A program made the translations under genes and the position numbers. A stretch of 64,000 bases of DNA from Hibiscus mutabilis (taxonomy: Eukaryota > Streptophyta > Magnoliopsida > Malvales > Malvaceae), in the NCBI GenBank assembly GCA_019671005.1, contig CM033732.1:49093392-49157391 (forward strand). The letters are read 5' to 3'. This document shows, piece by piece, positions 57,527 to 64,000 of this stretch. Every line of letters begins with the position of its first letter. The first letter of the stretch is position 1. Under the pieces are notes generated by a model that saw only the letters and a program-made list of their open reading frames with translations, was not told where the DNA came from and made no database searches.

Positions 57527-58414
57527 TTTATTTTATTTAAAATTTTGAAGGTTTTTTTTGGCATGTAATTGTTCAGCCCGTTGACAAGTGTTAAAATTGT
57601 CAAATAAATATATTTTTAATTTCTAATAATTAATAATAAAAAGCAGTATTAAGAAACATGGTCGATTCATAAAGACTAGAAAAATTGACAGTTTCGCTTC
57701 TTGATTCGAGCGATCTTTGAAAAATAAAGTGGGAGATTTTAAAGATAACAAAGATAAAAAATTTGATAAATAAAATAAAAGATTGTAAGGAATTCAATGA
57801 TGATGAGATAGCCTTAGGCTTTGCTAGCCTCAATTTTGATTGATCATCGAAATATATTTTTCCTCCTTAATAGTACGTTGATTACAGTGTGCAGGGCCCA
57901 ACCCCTACATATAACTCTTCACCTGGTAAATCTAAATTTTCATGTCTATCTCCGAAATTTGATCTTTGTTGGTCTAATCACGTCTATCATTGTTAGTGGA
58001 CCACCGCTAAGTTTATTCACAGGAAACTAGATTACGACTAACCGATCTGACTCCTAAACTGCAAGTCAAAACATCTGACTCCCAAAACCGCAAGTCAAAA
58101 CAGTCAACGACGTCTTATTGAGTTGAAAATGTAGCAACTTTTAAAGGAATGGTCGATTGCCACTCCAAATTTCTAAAAAAACAAAGAATACTTCTCAGAG
58201 TTGTTAAGTGTAAACCAAATTCTCATGATTAGAATTAAGCCATTGCAAAACTTTAGACTAAGTAGAAATTTAGCTAAGCATGGATTGGATCATGCTTAGC
58301 ATTATAGTATAAAAAAATTAAGAAAGAGAATAAAGTAAAAGATAAAAAGAAAAATAAACTGCTATTGAATCCTGAAAGGTATTTATACCCAAGAATCCTA
58401 ATAAAATAAAATAA
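57527..58414. other. Spacer without recognised features
   Basis: AT-rich DNA with short ORFs lacking motifs. A small direct duplication (CTGACTCC..AAACTGCAAGTCAAAAC) occurs at about 58048-58100. Nothing else is supported. Confidence 0.35.
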
Positions 58415-58659
58415 GAAAAAAACTTTGATACACAGGCCGTGTAAATTTTAAATTACACGTGCCTTCTAGTTTTAGGGGTTAGGGTTTAAGTTTAGAGTTT
58501 AAAGTTTAGGGGTTTAGATTGTAGGGTTTAGAATTTAAGGTTAGTGTTTAGAATTTAGGGTTTAAGGTTTAGGGTTTAGTTTTTTAGGGTTATGTTAGAA
58601 ATTTAGGATTTGAATTTTTATAGTGTAAATACACAAGTCTGTGTATCAAAGTTTTACCC
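58415..58659. mobile_element. Miniature inverted-repeat element with telomere-like repeats inside (245 bases)
   Basis: The left end AACTTTGATACACAG and the reverse complement of the right end (AAAACTTTGATACACAG) form a terminal inverted repeat of at least 15 bases, extendable to about 21 with mismatches. ATAAAATAA occurs at both outer edges (58406-58414 and 58660-58668), which would be a nine-base Mutator-type target duplication, although the region is A-rich. Between the arms (58475-58600) are about ten degenerate copies of the plant telomere unit TTTAGGG (for example TTTAGGGTTTAG near 58556). Confidence 0.7.
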
Positions 58660-59864
58660 ATAAAATAACTCAAAACATTAAATAAAAGATAAAACAAAGG
58701 ATAAATATCTTAAACTAGTGAACTAAATTTAAACCAATGATTTATCACAAAAGATAAAGTTAATTGATTTAAATCACGTGGCTATAGTTGAATTCTGTTT
58801 TATCTTCTGGATATCATATTTATCTTTATGCATTTATCCTCAAGATAATTCCGAATTTGACATTGATATAATACTGATATGCCTCTTAGAAGCCGCTGAT
58901 TGCCACCAAATTCTGCTGCATCGAATTCAGACCGCGTCGTACCCATGACTCCTACCATGACATCAAAAGTAAATATTTAGATTCCACCTTCATTTGTTAG
59001 TTTTAGGCTGATATAATCCAATAAAACTTCTAACCAAAACAAGCCCAAAAAAAGTAATTTAGTTATATATATACCCAAAAAAATAAGGAATAAAACAGAT
59101 TAAAAATATGCGATATTCTATACTTATCACCCGTTTTTTGTTTCTCTGGTCCACGATTAAATAAGAATATCAAAATTTATCTTTCCAGGGCAAATTTTAG
59201 TTGTTCCCTGGGCATATGACGTAAAAATCATTTATTTCAAATCCAAATAGTGTAGCCAATCATAATACAATGGCAATGGCATCGGCATCGAAACTGAATT
59301 TGAAATTTCTTGTTAAAATGGCATGCCATACCAAACAAAACATTAGTGGAAGAAAAAAAAAATCTGTTGTTCTACCTCTCTGCCAGCTGTGTTTTTCTTT
59401 TTCCTCTTGAAGGCCGTTTCGAACACCAGCTTGCGTGACATATTGCACTTCAAACCTAGTTGTTCAAGAAAACTTAAAAGCCAGAAACCATTAAAATATT
59501 TCTTTAAAAAAATAGAGAGGTTAGCGTTTACGCCAATAGAACAGTGACATACTGATAAGACCAACTCTATGTTGCTTAGAGGGCCCATTAGATAGATACA
59601 TTGAATTCAAATTCAACCCTTCCACATTACAACATACAAAAGGAACCGAAGACGTCTTTCCAACCAGTTGTTTTGGTTTCATCTTCTTAGTTAAATTCAG
59701 ACATGGCAAAACCAAACAATCCAATTTACCCCTCTAGGTGATGACGAGGATGTTGATGTTGACGCTGGTTCAAGTTCAGGATACTGCTTCTTTGGATAAA
59801 GTACAATCTGAGAACATCCGAGCAGGTAAGGCTTCCCCGATTCTGACTGAATCCAGCAATGAAA
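58660..59864. other. Spacer and 3' flank of the RING-transmembrane gene
   Basis: No gene is visible. Short minus-strand ORFs at 59260-59724 have no recognised motifs and probably lie downstream of the minus-strand gene, partly in its 3' UTR. Confidence 0.35.
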
Positions 59865-62800
59865 TCAGAATATCTGAAAAAACAAACTAGTAGATCCATC
59901 ACCATATGACCTCAGATCTGCAGGTTTGACCAGCGCCCTGCACAAAGGGCAAGTTCTTTCCCTCTCAAACCTGGACAACACACGAGATCGGCATAAATAA
60001 ACCAAATAAACTAATGCAAACACAAATCACAATCTATGGGAAGCAGTAAGATAACATATTAAAGCAACAACTAACCACTCAGAAACACAATCTTCACAAA
60101 AGATGTGTTTACAGCGAAGTAGTATAGGAGCATGCATCTTCTCTTGGCAGATAGCACAGAGGTCCCCAGCTGCATTCACCTAACATCACAAAAAGAGACT
60201 AGTTATAAAAACAAAACGTTTCCTTCTAAAAATTAGCACTCACTCTTACGAAAAAGAAACATTCATTGCAAATAACAGCCTTGCTACATCTTTTAAATGT
60301 CAGCCCAACATGAGTGACTGCTAAAGCACACCAACTGAAATCACCTCAAGGTAAGCCAAACAAAATTTACCAATTAGAGCTCCAGAACCCTTAATATGTG
60401 TAGAGAAAAAACAATGGCAAAAAGATTTAAGACGAGAAATAGTGGATCAGTTGCACATGGGAAAGATACAATATAGGTTAGTTACAGAAAAGAAAGATAT
60501 TGATGCCTCTAGACAGAAAAACTAGCAACAACAAGATCTTTATCTAAGTCTTCCATTTCTCTAAACATAATGTCATTGAATTTCTCATAGGAAATACATA
60601 TCAATAAGAACATTTATTTTGGTGACTTCCTGTTGGTTTGCAATTAGTTCAGTCCATCAACCCCAAAATAAAATTCAACTACCTGCTCTGATGTTGCATA
60701 AGCACCATACTGTACCTCTTTACGAGATAATGCCTTCAATGCAGCAAAGAAGGATTGCACCTGAAAATTGACAACCATGAAAGGGGAAAAAGCTTAGAAA
60801 GAGAAAAGCTATAAGCTGGACTTGCCAGAAACCCATTTTTCACATGAACAATAAACTTATAATGACTTCAGAAAGCACTCAAAAATTTTATTTTTAATAG
60901 ATAACAAACCTTCTCAACAACAAATGTCAGCTTGAAGGTTAAGTACAACCCCGTCATTAGTGATGAAAAGAGGCTTCCGTAGTCTTTGTTTAAGAAGAAA
61001 CGGTACCAAACTGGAGTTGGCAGTAAGGCACGGTAAAGTAACATCATATATTCAACCAATGTTAGCATTTGACCCTGGAAATATGCATCTCTTAAGTCAA
61101 TATGAAGAAGGATAAAGCTATATATGTAGGTATGAATGTTCTAAATTGCAGCTATGACAAAGCCGCCAATAATGCATATTGTTCTTAATCATTTTTTTCT
61201 ACCTCTAGCATCATTGTTCTTGCATACTTCTTTTTACCTCATCAAATTTCAATACTCAATACTTCATGCTTAAACATGCATATAGACATGAATGCTTGGC
61301 TATTTATAAATATTCTAGTCCACTAAAAAGTATGCTCACCTGCTTCTGGTAGTTTCTGCCGCTGCTGTTCTTGTAACACATTAACAGAAAGCACTTTAAA
61401 GCCATTGCTTCTTGTCGAACTAAAGTATCTGAAAGAAGCCAGAATCATGACACCACATTAATGAACAAGGCAAAATAAACCACACAGAAATGGGCAAACA
61501 AGCACTTGAACATCGGGGCAACAGAAAGTGGTGGAGCAGCATTTGTATGCATGCACATGAAAGGATTTCAAAATATGCTGCTTTTTGCATGAATTATCAC
61601 TCATTTGGATACAGATGATATTCCTATAAGTGCTCAATTTAGAAGGAAATGTAAGCAGCACTTCACTATCCCATCAACAGATTTATAAGGGTACAGACCT
61701 TCAAAAAATTCCATAAAGCATCTACTTTAATGAATGAAAACATATTTTTCTTACTTCAGCCACTTATTTTGAGTTGAGTGTTGTACACAGGAAAGGTGAA
61801 CTTGCAATACACATTGTATAAACACATACAGCTGCCAAACCATCTCCATAAATTGTTTCTTTGCTAGTACAAGACAATATAAATTGCATTGAAATTGATA
61901 AATATATCTGTGGTAAACAACCCACCATTAACCATGATAATAAAAATAGCATGCCAGAAAGGTGGAATATATTTCGGGGGAAGCATCACTAATGGATATA
62001 AAAGATCATCATTCCAATACCACCAATAGACAGCCATAACATGGAGCGTGAAAGCAAGACAGATGCCAGTCAGAACAGGGATCTTCCTCTCTCCCTGCAG
62101 CCACAACTGGAAGGCATACTGAAATAATTTTCTTAAGATGGTAGAAGAAAATTTTTTTAAGTACTTGTTCTGATAAAACATAGGAGTGAAAAATAAAGAT
62201 AAAACACAGTTTATATCACCTTCAATGCAGTTTGTTTCCGTAAAATGTCATTAGACCTGAACATGACAGCAGCAATCCAAATTGTAAGAAAGAAACCTGG
62301 AAATCTTTGCAGAAGGCAAACGTCATTAACTTGAAATGAACAGTACTTCAGTTTGCGAAGATATAAGACTGAACAAGTTCATTTAACCTTGTAGCAGCAT
62401 AAAACCCAAATCAGCATTCCTCCCCCACACCTCATGAAGTCCATCAACTTGGTAGTTAGGCAGTCGAAAGTTTGAGACATAAATTATTAAAATATGAAAC
62501 TTAAAAGGCAGAAAGAGCACTCTATAGGTTTGGATCCTTGTATTGCTCTAGCTAAAAGGCATAAACCAAGCACTTCACCAATAAAGATAGGGGGTGTGCA
62601 TTTGGTCTATTCGGTTTCAAAATATTGAAAACCAATTAAACCCGATTAACTAATAAAATCGACCTAACCGACTGAATTGAATTGATTAACAAAAAAACAA
62701 AACAAAAAATGTAACCAACTTAAACTGGTTGGTTATGTTGGTTTACTCAGTTTTAACTTTTTAAAAATAAAATGGTAGGTAGTTTGCTCTATTCGGTTAT

Positions 62801-64000
62801 CAATTTTAAAAACTGATAGCCCAACAAACAAACTGATTAACCCAATTTTCAAAACTGAATAAGCTGAATCAAATTAACCAAACTTGATCAGTGAAATCAG
62901 TTTAAACCAATTAATGCTCACCTGTATAAAGACGTTAATATCTAAAATGTACTATAAACAATGAACACATATGTATGATCAAACTAGACGACCATGTTGG
63001 CAAAGAAGCCTTCGCTTCATCACATTGTCTGATACGTTGCAAAGACGAAACTGTCAATCTGTCATGGTTAACTAAAAGTTATCACCATAACACTAGCTCA
63101 ATTTTTCCTTCACTTCCATTTTCCAAACAACGAAAAGTTGAACATGGACTAAATCACCTATCTTTATATTCTTCCAAGGTGAGTTGGTATTGTTCTTTCT
63201 TTCTACAGAAGGTATAGCTAATCAAAAAATTAATAGGAACTAGAAAAGCAATTATATCAGTGAATGCTTATTACATACCTTCCACCTTATAAAAGCATAA
63301 GTAAGAGGAAAAGGGCAACTAACCAAAGGCACCTGGCTTGAAAGGGTGTGAGGTGATTTATGTTGCGCTTTGGGATGCCCGAAAACACAATATAAGCTTT
63401 ATGATCTAAAAAATTCAAGGCTAGGTGAACAACACTAATAAGCTTCTAAAAGATGAAACCCATGTTCATCAACTACTCCTCCAAAGAAGCTTTCTTCATG
63501 CAAGTAGTATCACGTTTAAATACAAGTACATACTCGGTATAAACAAATTACTGAAGTTGTTGAGAAGCATATAAGGAAAAGCAAGAAGCCATGCACTTAT
63601 ATTCTCAATAACAGTTAAAGCCCAACTCCAGTGAACATTTGCAAAATGCACAAGTACAATGGCCACAGTATATTCCCAATTATCAAAGATTCAAACTATC
63701 TAAATGCTGATGCTATATTTAACAGCTATACTAAAGCAAAAGTTTGAAATACTATTGCTAGAAGCAAATCTAGAAAAACAAGAAAAGGAGATGAGTCACC
63801 TTGCAAATGTTGCCGGATAAAAACAACAAGGAGAAGCAAAGAAAAGGGCAGAACTTGCTCTATCCACCTAGCAGCCTGCTGAATGTCATATCTTTGGTAG
63901 GAGGAATCTCTGCTATTATTAACTCCAGACCCACCCCCATCCCCAGCTTCTGCATCTGCACTAACACTCCCATTGGACGAGGAGTGGGAAACACCTTCTC
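59865..64000 (-). CDS. RING finger and transmembrane protein (RNFT/At5g01960-like), 5' end outside the window
   Basis: Eight minus-strand exons join in phase: 63800-64000 (continues beyond the window), 62220-62296, 61926-62094, 61340-61428, 60910-61074, 60683-60760, 60076-60179 and 59865-59970. The visible N-terminal part is Ser/Gly-rich (DAEAGDGGGSG), then RWIEQVLPFSLLLLVVFIRQ starts the membrane region. Further helices are LTIWIAAVMF, VLTGICLAFTLHVMAVYWWY and FSSLMTGLYLTFKLTF. Near the C-terminus is a C3HC4 RING: CAICQEKMHAPILLRCKHIF, CEDCVSEW and TCPLCRALVK, and the protein ends SLFFQIF. It is expected to be a membrane-bound E3 ubiquitin ligase, like animal RNFT proteins; the membrane in plants is not settled. 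No lesion is seen in the visible part. Confidence 0.9.
62588..62924. mobile_element. hAT-type miniature element in an intron of the RING-transmembrane gene
   Basis: The left end TAGGGGGTGTGCATTTGGT and the reverse complement of the right end (CAGGTGAGCATTAATTGGT) form an imperfect terminal repeat. Flanking bases AATAAAGA (62580-62587) and TATAAAGA (62925-62932) agree at seven of eight positions, the length of a hAT target duplication. The interior carries repeated TTCGGTT/AACCGA/AACTGA motifs in both orientations. It sits in the long intron between exons 62220-62296 and 63800 onward. Confidence 0.72.

Noticed and set aside
58475..58600. Interstitial telomere or chromosome-fusion scar
   Set aside because: The TTTAGGG-like copies are degenerate, short and enclosed by inverted repeats with a flanking duplication, so an element is a better explanation.

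Overview
The window is nuclear DNA from a flowering plant, almost certainly a eudicot. Its genes have GT-AG introns, AT-rich introns and spacers, plant-only families (RETICULATA-related, PIN-LIKES, PPR, LRR receptor kinase) and typical plant transposons (Ty3 LTR elements, an L1-type LINE, hAT and foldback elements). I cannot name the species. Several neighbours match genes that, from memory, are close together in Arabidopsis: a ZIP transporter, RER3 and a KH protein resemble the At3g08650/08640/08620 group, and a receptor kinase, PILS6, a RING protein, a coiled-coil protein and a RING-membrane protein resemble At5g01950-01990. The segment therefore looks like an ancestral gene block that Arabidopsis has split and thinned.

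Layout. 1-18052 is a dead LRR receptor kinase gene torn apart by mobile DNA. The left side is the 3' end of one Ty3 element (its 2.3 kb LTR is 517-2828). A second Ty3 element on the minus strand (7262-17928) sits in the last exon, and a 3.25 kb hAT-like element (14674-17919) is nested near the outer end of that element's right LTR. The last codons of the kinase reappear at 17929-18052. 19351-27292 is a ZIP-family metal transporter whose second coding exon is broken by a LINE with the structure of a twin-priming inversion (20136-24842). 27950-28990 is RER3 (minus). 30290-31690 is a duplicated noncoding segment carrying two decayed tRNA-Tyr-like sequences. 32023-35505 is a STAR/KH RNA-binding gene (minus). 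36900-37335 is a LINE RNase H relic. 37850-40065 is a PPR gene (minus) with several frame lesions. 41870-44689 is a complete ten-exon PILS6-like gene. 45643-47172 is an intronless RING-H2 gene (minus). 49850-52997 is a bromodomain gene with doubtful frame continuity. 54142-56415 is a complete six-exon coiled-coil gene. 59865-64000 is a RING/transmembrane gene (minus) whose 5' end lies beyond the window.

There is no operon-like organisation; the genes act in unrelated processes (metal transport, plastid development, RNA binding, organelle RNA processing, auxin homeostasis, ubiquitination, chromatin reading). The most informative content is structural: nested insertions with readable target-site duplications, a twin-primed LINE that deleted exon sequence, several short inverted-repeat elements (one with telomere-like repeats inside), and a set of one-base frame breaks in otherwise well-preserved genes that could be real decay or assembly error. 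I found no new defence-like or multi-gene system.
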